Shown here piece by piece: positions 49,360-62,376 of a stretch of DNA of 64,000 nucleotides. Location: positions 434,001-498,000 of the forward strand of contig NW_026947637.1 in NCBI RefSeq assembly GCF_034190915.1, written 5' to 3'. The position numbers and the translations under genes were made by a program. The notes below the pieces were generated by a model, which searched no databases, was not told where the DNA came from, and was given only the letters and a program-made list of their open reading frames with translations. The first letter of the stretch is position 1. Every line of letters starts with the position of its first letter. Source of the stretch: Cavia porcellus (Eukaryota > Chordata > Mammalia > Rodentia > Caviidae).

Positions 49360-51597
49360 TTTTCTGAAAAACATCACGGGGTGGTGCACATTGTATGGGT
49401 GTGTGTTACATTACATTCACTAGTAGGAGTGAGAAATCATCACGGGTGGTGTGAATCGGAGGGTCTGAATTAGGATAGGCAGTGAGTGGCAATATAGTAT
49501 GGAGAAAAGCACCGCGGGGTGGTCAGCATGGGGAGGTCAGGGAACATGCAGTGGCAATGTAGGAATGGTTTCTGAAAAACATCTCGGGGTTGTGCGCATT
49601 GTATGGGTGTGTGTTACATTACATTCACTAGTAGGAGTGAGAAAAACATCACGGGGTGGTGTGAATCGGAGGGTCTGAATTAGGATAGGCAGTGAGTGGC
49701 AATGTAGGATGGAGAAAAGCACCGCGGGGTGGTCAGCATGGGGAGGTCAGGAAACATGCAGTGGCAATGTAGGATAGGTTTCTGAAAAACATCGCGGGGT
49801 GGTGCGCATTGTATGGGTGGGTGTTACATTACATTCACTAGTAGGAGTGAGAAAAACATCACGAGGTGGTGTGAATCGGAGGGTCTGAATTAGTATAGGC
49901 AGTGAGTGGCAATGTAGGATGGAGAAATGCACCGCGGGGTGGTCAGCATGGGGAAGTCAGGGAACATGCAGTGGCAATGTAGGATAGGTTTCTGAAAAAC
50001 ATCGCGGGGTGGTGCGCATTGTGTGGGTGTGTGTTACATTACATTCACTAGTAGGAGTGAGAAAAACATCACGGAGTGGTGTGAATCGGAGGGTCTGAAT
50101 TAGGATAGGCATTGAGTGGCAATGTAGGATGGAGAAAAGCACCGCGGCGTGGTCAGCATGGGGAGGTCAGGGAACATGCTGTGGCAATGTAGGATAGTTT
50201 TCTGAAAAACATCACAGGGTGGTGCGCATTGTATGGGTGTGTGTTACATTACATTCACTAGTAGGAGTGAGAAAAACATCACGGGGTGGTGTCAATCGGA
50301 GGGTCTGAATTAGGATAGGCAGTGAGTGGCAATATAGGATGGAGAAAAGCACCGCGGGGTGGTCAGCATGGGGAGGTCAGGGAACATGCAGTGGCAATGT
50401 AGGATAGGTTTCTGAAAAACATCTCGGGGTTGTGCGCATTGTATGGGTGTGTGTTACATTACATTCACTAGTAGGAGTGAGAAAAACATCACGGGGTGGT
50501 GTGAATCGGAGGGTCTGAATTAGGATAGGCAGTGAGTGGCAATGTAGGATCGAGAAAAGCACCACGCTGTGGTCAGCATGGGGAGGTCAGGGAACATGCA
50601 GTGGCAATATAGGATAGGTTTCTGAAAAACATCGCGGGGTGGTGCACATCGTATGGGTGTGTGTTACATTACATTCGCTACTAGGAGTGTGAAAAACATC
50701 ACGGGGTGGTGCGCATTGTGTGGGTGTGTGTTACATTACATTCACTATTAGGAGTGAGAAAAACATCACGGAGTGGTGTGAATCGGAGGGTCTGAATTAG
50801 GATAGGCATTGAGTGGCAATGTAGGATGGAGAAAAGCACCGCGGGGTGGTCAGCATGGGGAGGTCAGGGAAAATGCTGTGGCAATGTAGGATAGTTTTCT
50901 GAAAAACAGCACGGGGTGGTGCGCATTGTATGGGTGTGTGTTACATTACATTCACTAGTAGGAGTGAGAAAAACATCACGGGGTGGTGTGAATCGGAGGG
51001 TCTGAATTAGGATAGGCAGTGAGTGGCAATTTAGGATGGAGAAAAGCACCGCGGGGTGGTCAGAATGGGGAGGTCAGGGAACATGCTGTGGCAATGTAGG
51101 ATAGTTTTCTGAAAAACATCACGGGGTGGTGCGCATTGTATGGGTGTGTGTTACATTACATTCACTAGTAGGAGTGAGAAATACATCACGGGGTGGTGTG
51201 AATCGGAGGGTCTGAATTAGGATAGGCAGTGAGTGGCAATGTAGGATGGAGAAAAGCACCGCGGGGTGGTCAGCATGGGGAGGTCAGGGAACATGCAGTG
51301 GCAATTTAGGATAGTTTTCTGAAAAACATCGCGGGGTGGTGCGCATTGTATGGGTGTGTGTTACATTACATTCACTAGTAGGAGTGAGAAACACATCACG
51401 GGGTGGTGCGCATTGTATGGGTGTGTGTTACATTACATTCACTAGTAGGAGTGAGAAAAACATCACGAGGTGGTGTGAATCGGACGGTCTGAATTAGGAT
51501 CGGCTGTGAGTGGCAATGTAGGATGGAGAAAAGCACAGCGGGGTGGTCAGCATGGGGAGGTCAGGGAACATGCAGTGGCACGATCGGATAGGTTTCT

Positions 51598-51798
51598 GAA
51601 AAACATCGCGGGGTGGTGCGCATTGTATGGGTGTGTGTTACATTACATTCACTAGTAGGTGTGAGAAAAACATCGCGGGGTTGTGCGCATTGTATGGGTG
51701 TGTGTTACATTCCATTCACTAGTAGGAGTGAGAAAAACATCGCGGGGTGGTGCGCATTGTATGGGTGTGTGTTACATTACATTCACTAGTAGGAGTGA
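51598..51798 (+). repeat. Run of three A subunits
   Basis: A copies start at 51598, 51665 and 51732, with B at 51799. It is preceded by the CACGATCGG-type C subunit. The first A ends TAGGTGTGAG, as in the runs near 0.6 and 1.2 kb, rather than TAGTTGTGAG. Confidence 0.9.
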
Positions 51799-53106
51799 GA
51801 AAAACATCACGGGGTGGTGTGAATCGGATGGTCTGAATTAGGATAGGCAGTGAGTGGCAATGTAGGATGGAGAAAAGCACCATGGTGTGGTCAGCATGGG
51901 GAGGTCAGGGAACATGCAGTTGCAATGTAGGATAGTTTTCTGAAAAACATCGCGTGGTGGTGCGCATTGTGTGGGTGTGTGTTCATTACTATCACTAGTA
52001 GGAGTGAGAAAAACATCACGGGGTGGTGCGCATTGTATGGCTGTGTGTTACATTACATTCACTAGTAGGAGTGAGAAAAACATCGCGGGGTGGTGTGAAT
52101 CGTAGGGTCTGAATTAGGATAGGCAGTGAGTGGCAATGTAGGATGGAGAAAAGCACCACGGTGTGGTCAGCATGGGGAGGTCAGGGAACATGCAGTGGAA
52201 ATGTAGGATAGGTTTCTGAAAAACATCGCAGGGTGGTGTACATTGTATGGGTGTGTGTTACATTACATTCACTAGTAGGAGTGAGAAAAACATCACGGGA
52301 TGGTGTGAATCGGAGGGTCTGAATTAGGATAGGCAGTGAGTGGCAATGTAGGATGGAGAAAAGCACCGCGGGGTGTTCAGCATGGGGAGGTCAGGGAACA
52401 TGCAGTGGCAATGTAGGTTAGGTTTCTGAAAAACATCGCGGGGTGGTGCGCATTGTGTGGGTGTGTGTTACATTACATTCACTAGTAGGAGTGAGAAAAA
52501 CATCACGGAGTGGTGTGAATCGGAGGGTCTGAATTAGGATAGGCATTGAGTGGCAATGTAGGATGGAGAAAAGCACCGCGGGGTGGTCAGCATGGGGAGG
52601 TCAGGGAACATGCAGTGGCAATGTAGGATAGTTTTCTGAAAAACATCACGGGGTGGTGCACATTGTATGGGTGTGTGTTACATTACATTCACTAGTAGGA
52701 GTGAGAAATCATCACGGGTGGTGTGAATCGGAGGGTCTGAATTAGGATAGGCAGTGAGTGGCAATATAGGATGGAGAAAAGCACCGCGGGGTGGTCAGCA
52801 TGGGGAGGTCAGGGAACATGCAGTGGCAATGTAGGAATGGTTTCTGAAAAACATCTCGGGGTTGTGCGCATTATATGGGTGTGTGTTACATTACATTCAC
52901 TAGTAGGAGTGAGAAAAACATCACGGGGTGGTGTGAATCGGAGGGTCGGAATTAGGATAGGCAGTGAGTGGCAATGTAGGATGGAGAAAAGCACCGCGGG
53001 GTGGTCAGCATGGGGAGGTCAGGGAACATGCAGTGGCAATGTAGGATATTTTTCTGAAAAACATAGCAGGGTGGTGCGCATTGTATGGGTGTGTGTTACA
53101 TTACAC

Positions 53107-55404
53107 TCACTAGTAGGAGTGAGAAAAACATCACGGGGTGGTGTGAATCGGAGGGTCTGAATTAGGATAGGCAGTGAGTGGCAATGTAGGATCTAGAAAA
53201 GCACCGCGGGGTGGTCAGCATGGGGAGGTCAGGGAACATGCAGTGGCACTGTAGGATAGGTTTCTGAAAAATATCGCGGGGTGGTGCGCATTGTATGGGT
53301 CTGTGTTACATTACATTCACTAGTAGGAGTGAGAAAAACATCACGAGGTGGTGTGAATCAGAGGGTCTGAATTAGGATAGGCAGTAAGTGGCAATGTAGG
53401 ATGGAGAAATGCACCGCGGGGTGGTCAGCATGGGGAAGTCAGGGAACATGCAGTGGCAATGTAGGATAGTTTTCTGAAAAACATCACGGGGTGGTGCGCA
53501 TTGTATGGGTGTGTGTTACATTGCATTCACTAGTAGGAGTGAGAAAAACATCACGGGGTGGTGTGAATCGGAGGGTCTGAATTAGGATAGGCAGTGAGTG
53601 GCAATGTAGGATAGAGAAAAGCACCGCGGGGTGGTCAGCATGGGGAGGTCAGGGAACATGCAGTGGCAATGTAGGATAGGTTACTGAAAAACATCGCGGG
53701 GTGGTGCGCATTGTATGGGTGTGTGTTACATTACTTTCACTAGTAGGAGTGAGAAAAACATCACGTGGTGGTGTGAATCGGAGTGTCTGAATTAGGATAG
53801 GCAGTGAGTGGCAATGTAGGATGGAGAAAAGCACCGCGGGGTGGTCAGCATGGGGAGGTCAGGGAACATGCAGTGGCAATGTAGGATACGTTTCTGAAAA
53901 ACATCTCGGGGTTGTGCGCATTGTTTGGGTGTGTGTTACATTACATTCACTAGTAGGAGTGAGAAAAACATCACGGGGTGGTGTGAATCGGAGTGTCTGA
54001 ATTAGGATAGGCAGTGAGTGGCAATGTAGGATGGAGAAAAGCACCGCGGGGTGGTCAGCATGGGGAGGTCAGGGAACATGCAGTGGCAATGTAGGATAGG
54101 TTTCTGAAAAACATCGCGGGGTGGTGCGCATTGTGTGGGTGTGTGTTCATTACTATCACTAGTAGGAATGAGAAAAACATCACGGGGTGGTGCGCATTGT
54201 ATGGCTGTGTGTTACATAACATTCACTAGTAGGAGTGAGAAAAACATCGCGGGGTGGTGTGAATCGTAGGGTCTGAATTAGGATAGGCAGTGAGTGGCAA
54301 TGTAGGATGGAGAAAAGCACCACGGTGTGGTCAGCATGGGGAGGTCAGGGAACATGCAGTGGCAATGTAGGATAGGTTTCTGAAAAACATCGCTGGGTGG
54401 TGTACATTGTATGGGTGTGTGTTACATTACATTCACTAGTAGGAGTGAGAAAAACATCACATGGTGGTGCACATTGTATGGGTGTGTGTTACATTACATT
54501 CACTAGTAGAAGTGAGAAATACATCACGGAGTGGTGGGAATCGGAGGGTCTGAATTAGGATAGGCATTGAGTGGCAATGTAGGATGGAGAAAAGCACCGC
54601 GTGGTGGTCAGCATGTGGAGGTCAGGGAACATGCAGTGGCAATGTAGGATAGTTTTCTGAAAAACATCACGGGGTGGTGCACATTGTATGGGTGTGTGTT
54701 ACATTACATTCACTAGTAGGAGTGAGAAATCATCACGGGTGGTGTGAATCGGAGGGTCTGAATTAGGATAGGCAGTGAGTGGCAATATAGTATGGAGAAA
54801 AGCACCACGGGGTGGTCAGCATGGGGAGGTCAGGGAACATGCAGTGGCAATGTAGGAATGGTTTCTGAAAAACATCTCGGGGTTGTGCGCATTGTATGGG
54901 TGTGTGTTACATTACATTCACTAGTAGGAGTGAGAAAAACATCACGGGGTGGTGTCAATCGGAATGTCTGCATTAGGATAGGCAGTGAGGGGCAATGTAG
55001 GATGGAGAAAAGCACCGCGGGGTGGTCAGCATGGGGAGGTCAGGGAACATGCAGTGGCAATGTAGGATAGGTTTCTGAAAAACATCTCGGGGTTGTGCGC
55101 ATTGTATGGGTGTGTGTTACATTACATTCACTAGTAGGAGTGAGAAAAACATCACGGGGTGGTGTGAATTGGAGGGTCTGAATTAGGATAGGCAGTGAGT
55201 GGCAATGTAGGATCGAGAAAAGCACCACGGTGTGGTCAGCATGGGGAGGTCAGGGAACATGCAGTGGCAATATAGGATAGGTTTCTGAAAAACATCGCGG
55301 GGTGGTGCACATCGTATGGGTGTGTGTTACATTACATTCGCTAGTAGGAGTGTGAAAAACATCACGGGGTGGTGCGCATTATGTGGGTGTGTGTTACATT
55401 ACAT
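53107..55404 (+). repeat. 2.3/2.5-kb HOR, copy 1 (2298 bp)
   Basis: Collinear with 55405-57912. Landmarks 53649 and 53859 recur at +2298, while those near 55015 and 55228 recur at +2508; the difference is one 210-bp unit. Shared rare variants are GGGTCTGTGTTAC, GTGAGGGGCAATG and GTGTGAATTGGAGG. Confidence 0.88.
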
Positions 55405-57912
55405 TCACTAGTAGGAGTGAGAAAAACATCACGGGGTGGTGTGAATCGGAGGGTCTGAATTAGGATAGGCAGTGAGTGGCAATGTAGGATCTAGAAAAGC
55501 ACCGCGGGGTGGTCAGCATGGGGAGGTCAGGGAACATGCAGTGGCAATGTAGGATAGGTTTCTGAAAAACATCGCGGGGTGGTGCGCATTGTATGGGTCT
55601 GTGTTACATTACATTCACTAGTAGGAGTGAGAAAAACATCACGAGGTGGTGTGAATCAGAGGGTCTGAATTAGGATAGGCAGTGAGTGGCAATGTAGGAT
55701 GGAGAAATGCACCACGGGGTGGTCAGCATGGGGAAGTCAGGGAACATGCAGTGGCAATGTAGGATAGTTTTCTGAAAAACATCACGGGGTGGTGCGCATT
55801 GTATGGGTGTGTGTTACATTGCATTCACTAGTAGGAGTGAGAAAAACATCACGGGGTGGTGTGAATCGGAGGGTCTGAATTAGGATAGGCAGTGAGTGGC
55901 AATGTAGGATAGAGAAAAGCACCGCGGGGTGGTCAGCATGGGGAGGTCAGGGAACATGCAGTGGCAATGTAGGATAGGTTACTGAAAAACATCGCGGGGT
56001 GGTGCGCATTGTATGGGTGTGTGTTACATTACTTTCACTAGTAGGAGTGAGAAAAACATCACGTGGTCGTGTGAATCGGAGTGTCTGAATTAGGATAGGC
56101 AGTGAGTGGCAATGTAGGATGGAGAAAAGCACCGCGGGGTGGTCAGCATGGGGAGGTCAGGGAACATGCAGTGGCAATGTAGGATAGGTTTCTGAAAAAC
56201 ATCTCGGGGTTGTGCGCATTGTATGGGTGTGTGTTACATTACATTCACTAGTAGGAGTGAGAAAAACATCATGGGGTGGTGTGAATCGGAGTGTCTGAAT
56301 TAGGATAGGCAGTGAGTGGCAATGTAGGATGGAGAAAAGCACCGCGGGGTGGTCAGCATGGGGAGGTCAGGGAACATGCAGTGGCAATGTAGGATAGGTT
56401 TCTGAAAAACATCGCGGGGTGGTGCGCATTGTGTGGGTGTGTGTTCATTACTATCACTAGTAGGAGTGAGAAAAACATCACGGGGTGGTGCGCATTGTAT
56501 GGCTGTGTGTTACATAACATTCACTAGTAGGAGTGAGAAAAACATCGCGGGGTGGTGTGAATCGTATGGTCTGAATTAGGATAGGCAGTGAGTGGCAATG
56601 TAGGATGGAGAAAAGCACCACGGTGTGGTCAGCATGGTGAGGTCAGGGAACATGCAGTGGCAATGTAGGATAGGTTTCTGAAAAACATCGCTGGGTGGTG
56701 TACATTGTATGGGTGTGTGTTACATTACATTCACTAATAGGAGTGAGAAAAACATCACGTGGTGGTGCACATTGTATGGGTGTGTGTTACATTACATTCA
56801 CTAGTAGAAGTGAGAAAAACATCACGGGGTGGTGTGAATCGGAGGGTCTGAATTAGGATAGGCAGTGAGTGGCAATGTAGGATGGAGAAAAGCACCGCGG
56901 TGTGTTCAGCATGGGGAGGTCAGGGAACATGCAGTGGCAATGTAGGATAGGTTTCTGAAAAACATCGCGGGGTGGTGCACATTGTGTGGGTGTGTGTTAC
57001 ATTACATTCACTAGTAGGAGTGAGAAATACATCACGGAGTGGTGTGAATCGGAGGGTCTGAATTAGGATAGGCATTGAGTGGCAATGTAGGATGGAGAAA
57101 AGCACCGCGGGGTGGTCAGCATGGGGAGGTCAGGGAACATGCAGTGGCAATGTAGGATAGTTTTCTGAAAAACATCACGGGGTGGTGCACATTGTATGGG
57201 TGTGTGTTACATTACATTCACTAGTAGGAGTGAGAAATCATCACGGGTGGTGTGAATCGGAGGGTCTGAATTAGGATAGGCAGTGAGTGGCAATATAGTA
57301 TGGAGAAAAGCACTGCGGGGTGGTCAGCATGGGGAGGTGAGGGAACATGCAGTGGCAATGTAGGAATGGTTTCTGAAAAACATCTCGGGGTTGTGCGCAT
57401 TGTATGGGTGTGTGTTACATTACATTCACTAGTAGGAGTGAGAAAAACATCACGGGGTGGTGTCAATCGGAGGGTCTGAATTAGGATAGGCAGTGAGGGG
57501 CAATGTAGGATGGAGAAAAGCACCGCGGGGTGGTCAGCATGGGGAGGTCAGGGAACATGCAGTGGCAATGTAGGATAGGTTTCTGAAAAACATCTCGGGG
57601 TTGTGCGCATTTTATGGGTGTGTGTTACATTACATTCACTAGTAGGAGTGAGAAAAACATCACGGGGTGGTGTGAATTGGAGGGTCTGAATTAGGATAGG
57701 CAGTGAGTGGCAATGTAGGATCGAGAAAAGCACCACGGTGTGGTCAGCATGGGGAGGTCAGGGAACATGCAGTGGCAATATAGGATAGGTTTCTGAAAAA
57801 CATCGCGGGGTGGTGCACATCGTATGGGTGTGTGTTACATTACATTCGCTAGTAGGAGTGTGAAAAACATCACGGGGTGGTGCGCATTGTGTGGGTGTGT
57901 GTTACATTACAT
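55405..57912 (+). repeat. 2.3/2.5-kb HOR, copy 2 (2508 bp)
   Basis: Second copy with one extra 210-bp unit. After about 57.94 kb the sequence follows the 17.7-kb type instead. Confidence 0.88.
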
Positions 57913-58700
57913 TCACTAGTAGGAGTGAGAAAAACATCACGGAGTGGTGTGAATCGGAGGGTCTGAATTAGGATAGGCATTGAGTGGCAATGTAGGATGG
58001 AGAAAAGCACCGCGGGGTGGTCAGCATGGGGAGGTCAGGGAAAATGCTGTGGCAATGTAGGATAGTTTTCTGAAAAACATCACGGGGTGGTGCGCATTGT
58101 ATGGGTGTGTGTTACATTACATTCACTAGTAGGAGTGAGAAAAACATCACGGGGTGGTGTGAATCGGAGGGTCTGAATTAGGATAGGCAGTGAGTGGCAA
58201 TGTAGGATGGAGAAAAGGACCGCGGGGTGGTCAGAATGGGGAGGTCAGGGAACATGCTGTGGCAATGTAGGATAGTTTTCTGAAAAACATCACGGGGTGG
58301 TGCGCATTGTATGGGTGTGTGTTACATTACATTCACTAGTAGGAGTGAGAAATACATCATGGGGTGGTGTGAATCGGAGGGTCTGAATTAGGATAGGCAG
58401 TGAGTGGCAATGTAGGATGGAGAAAAGCACCGCGGGGTGGTCAGCATGGGGAGGTCAGGGAACATGCAGTGGCAATGTAGGATAGGTTTCTGAAAAACAT
58501 CTCGGGGTTGTGCGCATTGTATGGGTATGTGTTACATTACAGTCACTAGTAGGAATGAGAAAAACATCACGTGGTGGTGTGAATCGGAGGGTCTGAATTA
58601 GGATAGGCAGTGAGTGGCAATGTAGGATCGAGAAAAGCACCGCGGGGTGGTCAGCATGGGGAGGTCAGGGAACATGCAGTGGCAATGTAGGATAGGTTTC
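57740..58700 (+). repeat. Segment collinear with 17.5-18.5 kb (offset 40210)
   Basis: Rare variants recur in order at +40210 bp, including GGGAAAATGCTGTGG (17829/58039), GGTCAGAATGGGG, GAGAAATACATCA and AGTAGGAATGAGAAAA. The agreement shows that blocks about 40 kb apart share a recent source. Confidence 0.75.
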
Positions 58701-58869
58701 TGAAAAACATCGCGGGTTGGTGCGCATTGTATGGGTGTGTGTTACATTACATTCACTAGTAGGAGTGAGAAAAATATCACGGGGTGGTGTGAATCGGAGC
58801 ATCTGTATTAGGATACGCAGCGAGTGCAATGTAGGATGGAGAAAAGCACCACGGTGTGGTCAGCATGGG

Positions 58870-60300
58870 GAGGTCAGGGAACATGCAGTGGCAATATAGG
58901 ATAGGTTTCTGAAAAACATCGCGGGGTGGTGCACATCGTATGGGTGTGTGTTACATTACATTCGCTAGTAGGATTGTGAAAAACATCACGGGGTGGTGTG
59001 AATCGGAGGGTCTGAATTAGGATAGGCAGTGAGTGGCAATGTAGGATGGAGAAAAGCACCGCGGCGTGGTCAGCATGGGGAGGTCAGGGAACATGCAGTG
59101 GCAATGTAGGATAGGTTTCTGAAAAACATCGCTGCGTGGTGCGCATTGTATGGCTGTGTGTTACATTACATTCACTAGTAGGAGTGAGAAAAAGATCACG
59201 GGGTGGTGCGCATTGTATGGGTGTGTGTTACATTACATTCACTATTAGGAGTGAGAAAAACATCGCGGGGTGGTGTGAATCGTAGGGTTTGAATTAGGAT
59301 AGGCAGTGAGTGGCAATATAGGATGGAGAAAAGCACCACGGTGTGGTCAGCATGGGGAGGTCAGGGAGCATGCAGTGGCAATGTAGGATAGGTTTCTGAA
59401 AAACATCGCTGGGTGGTGTACATTGTATGGGTGTGTGTTACGTTACATTCACTAGTAGGAGTGAGAAAAACATCACGTGGTGGTGCACATTGTATGGGTG
59501 TGTGTTACATTACATTCGCTAGTAGGAGTGAGAAAAACATCACGGTGTGGTGTGAATCGGAGGGTCTGAATTAGGATAGGCAGTGAGTGGCAATGTAGGA
59601 TGGAGAAAAGCACCGCAGGGTGTTCAGCATGGGGAGGTCAGGGAACATGCAGTGGCAATGTAGGATAGGTTTCTGAAAAACATCGCGGGGTGGTGCGCAT
59701 TGTGTGGGTGTGTGTTACATTACATTCACTAGTAGGAGTGAGAAAAACATCACGGAGTGGTGTGAATCGGAGGGTCTGAATTAGGATAGGCATTGAGTGG
59801 CAATGTAGGATGGAGAAAAGCACCGCGGGGTTGTCTGCATGGGGAGGTCAGGGAACATGCAGTGGCAATGTAGGATAGGTTTCTGAAAAACATCTCGGGG
59901 TTGTGCGCATTGTATGGGTGTGTGTTACATTACATTCAATAGTAGGAGTGAGAAAAACATCACGGGGTGGTGTGAATCGGAGGGTCTGAATTAGGATAGG
60001 CAGTGAGTGGCAATGTAGGATGGAGAAAAGCACCGCGGGGTGGTCAGCATGGGGAAGTCAGGGAACATGCAGTGGCAATGTAGGATAGTTTTCTGAAAAA
60101 CATCACGGGGTGGTGCGCATTGTATGGGTGTGTGTTACATTGCATTCAGTAGTAGGAGTGAGAAAAACATCACGGGGTGGTGTGAATCGGAGGGTCTGAA
60201 TTAGGATAGGTAGTGAGTGGCAATTTAGGATAGAGAAAAGCACCGCGGGGTGGTCAGCATGGGGAGGTCAGGGAACATGCAGTGGCAATGTAGGATAGGA
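58870..60300 (+). repeat. Segment collinear with 13.98-15.4 kb (offset 44885)
   Basis: Three landmarks (58874, 59638, 59848) lie exactly 44885 bp from 13989, 14753 and 14963. Shared variants: ATCGCTGCGTGG, GAAAAAGATCACGG, GGGTTTGAATTAGG, GGTTGTCTGCATGGGG and TCAATAGTAGG. It adjoins a segment with a different offset (40210), so the region is a mosaic. Confidence 0.8.
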
Positions 60301-61134
60301 TACTGAAAAGCATCGCCGTGTGGTGTACATTGTACGGGTGTGTGTTACATTACATTCACTAGTAGGAGTGAGAAAAACATCACGTGGTGGTGCACACTCT
60401 ATGGGTGTGTGTTACATTACATTCGCTAGTAGGAGTGAGAAAAACATCACGTGGTGGTGTGAATCGGAGTTACTGAATTAGGATAGGCAGTGAGTGGCAA
60501 TGTAGAATGGAGAAAAGCACCGCGGGGTGGTCAGCATGGGGAGGTCAGGGAACATGCTGTGGCAATGTAGGATAGGTTTCTGAAAAACATCGCGGGGTGG
60601 TGCGCATTGTGTGGGTGTGTGTTCATTACATTCACTAGTAGGAGTGAGAAAAATATCACGGGTTGGTGCGCGTTGTATGGGTGTGTGTTACATTACATTC
60701 ACTAGTAGGAGTGAGAAAAACATCATGGAGTGGTGTGAATCGGAGGGTCTGAATTAGGATAGGCAGTGAGTGACAATGTAGGATGGAGAAAAGCACCGCG
60801 GAGTTGTCAGCATGGGGAGTTCAGGGAACATGCAGGGGCAAAGTAGGATAGGTTTCTGATAAACATCGCCGGGTGGTGCGCATTTTATGGTTGTGTGTTA
60901 CATTACATTCACGAGTAGGAGTGAGAAAAACATCACGAGGTGGTTCGCATTGTATGGGTGTGTGTTACATTACATTCATTAGTAGGAGTGAGAAAAACAT
61001 CACGGGGTGGTGTGAATCGGAGGGTCTGAATTAGGATAGGTAGTGACTGGCAATGTAGGATAGAGAAAAGCATCGCAGGGTGGTCAGCATGGGGAGGTGA
61101 GGGAACATGCAGTGGCAATGTAGGAGAGGTTTCT

Positions 61135-61335
61135 GAAAAACATCGCCGTGTGGTGTACATTGTACGGGTGTGTGTTACATTACATTCACTAGTAGGAGTG
61201 AGAAAAACATCACGTGGTGGTGCACACTCTATGGGTGTGTGTTACATTGCATTCACTCGTAGGAGTGAGAAAAACATCACGGGGTGCTGAGCATTGTATG
61301 GGTGTGTGTTAAATTACATTCACTGTTAGGAGTGA
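61135..61335 (+). repeat. Run of three A subunits, divergent
   Basis: A copies start at 61135, 61202 and 61269, with B at 61336. Variants include GTACGGGTG, GCACACTCTATGG and ACTCGTAGG. It is among the most divergent A runs in the window. Confidence 0.88.
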
Positions 61336-62175
61336 GAAAAACATCATGGGGTGGTGTGTATCGGAGAGTCTGAATTAGGATAGTCAATGAGTGGCAATGT
61401 AGGATGGAGAAAAGCACCGCGGGTTGATCAGCATTGGGAGGTCAGGGAACATGCAGTGGCAATGTAGGATAGAATTCTGAAAAACATCGCGGGGTGGTGG
61501 GCATTGTATGGGTGTGTGTTACATTAGATTCACTAGTAGGAGTGAGAAAATTATCAAGGGGTCCTGTGAATCGGAGCATCTGAATTAGGATACGCAGCGA
61601 GTGGCAATGTAGGATGGAGAAAAGCACCACAGTGTGGTCAGCATGGGGAGGTCAGGGAACATGCAGTGGCAATATAGGATAGGTTTCTGAAAAACATCAC
61701 GGGGTGGTGCACATTGTATGGGTGTGTGTTACATTACATTCGCTAGTAGGAGTGAGAAAAACATCACGGGGTGGTGTGAATCGGAGGGTCTGAATTAGGA
61801 TAGGCAGTGAGTGGCAATGTAGGTTGGAGAAAAGCACCGCGGGGTGGTCAGCATGGGGAGGTCAGGGAACATGCAGTGGCAATGTAGGATATGTTTCTAA
61901 AAAACATCGCTGCGTGGTGCGCATTGTATGGCTGTGTGTTACATTACATTCACTAGTAGGAGTGAGAAAAACATCACGGGGTGGTGCGCATTGTATGGGT
62001 GTGTGTTACATTACATTCACTAGTAGGAGTGAGAAAAACATCGCGGGGTGGTGTGAATCGTAGGGTCTGAATTAGGATAGGCAGTGAGTGGCAATGTAGG
62101 ATGGAGAAAAGCACCGCGGTGTGGTCAGCATGGGGAGGTCAGGGAACATGCAGTGGCAATGTAGGACAGCTTTCT

Positions 62176-62376
62176 GAAAAACATCGCTGGGTGGTGTACA
62201 TTGTATGGGTGTGTGTTACATTACATTCACTAGTAGGAGTGAGAAAAACATCACGTGGTGGTGCGCATTGTATGCGTGTGTGTTACATTACATTCACTAG
62301 TAGGAGTGAGAAAAACATCACGGGGTGGTGCGCATTGTATGGGTGTGTGTTACATTACATTCACTAATAGGGGTGA
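62176..62376 (+). repeat. Run of three A subunits
   Basis: A copies start at 62176, 62243 and 62310, with B at 62377. The last copy ends CTAATAGGGGTGAG. The preceding C subunit ends GACAGCTTTCT. Confidence 0.9.

Larger units (their letters stand above)
45221..50786 (+). repeat. 5.4/5.6-kb HOR, copy 2 (5566 bp)
   Basis: Second copy. The length fits 23 units plus 11 extra A subunits (5567 bp). It differs from copy 1 at few positions that I noticed, apart from the extra 210-bp unit. The match ends near 50810, where B reads GGCATTGAG instead of GGCAGTGAG. Confidence 0.92.

Noticed and set aside
52771..53160. A 129-codon plus-strand open frame, the longest in the window
   Set aside because: It runs through two ordinary monomers in which stop codons happen to be mutated. 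Its sequence is the repeat translated twice, and sister copies at the same HOR position are interrupted.
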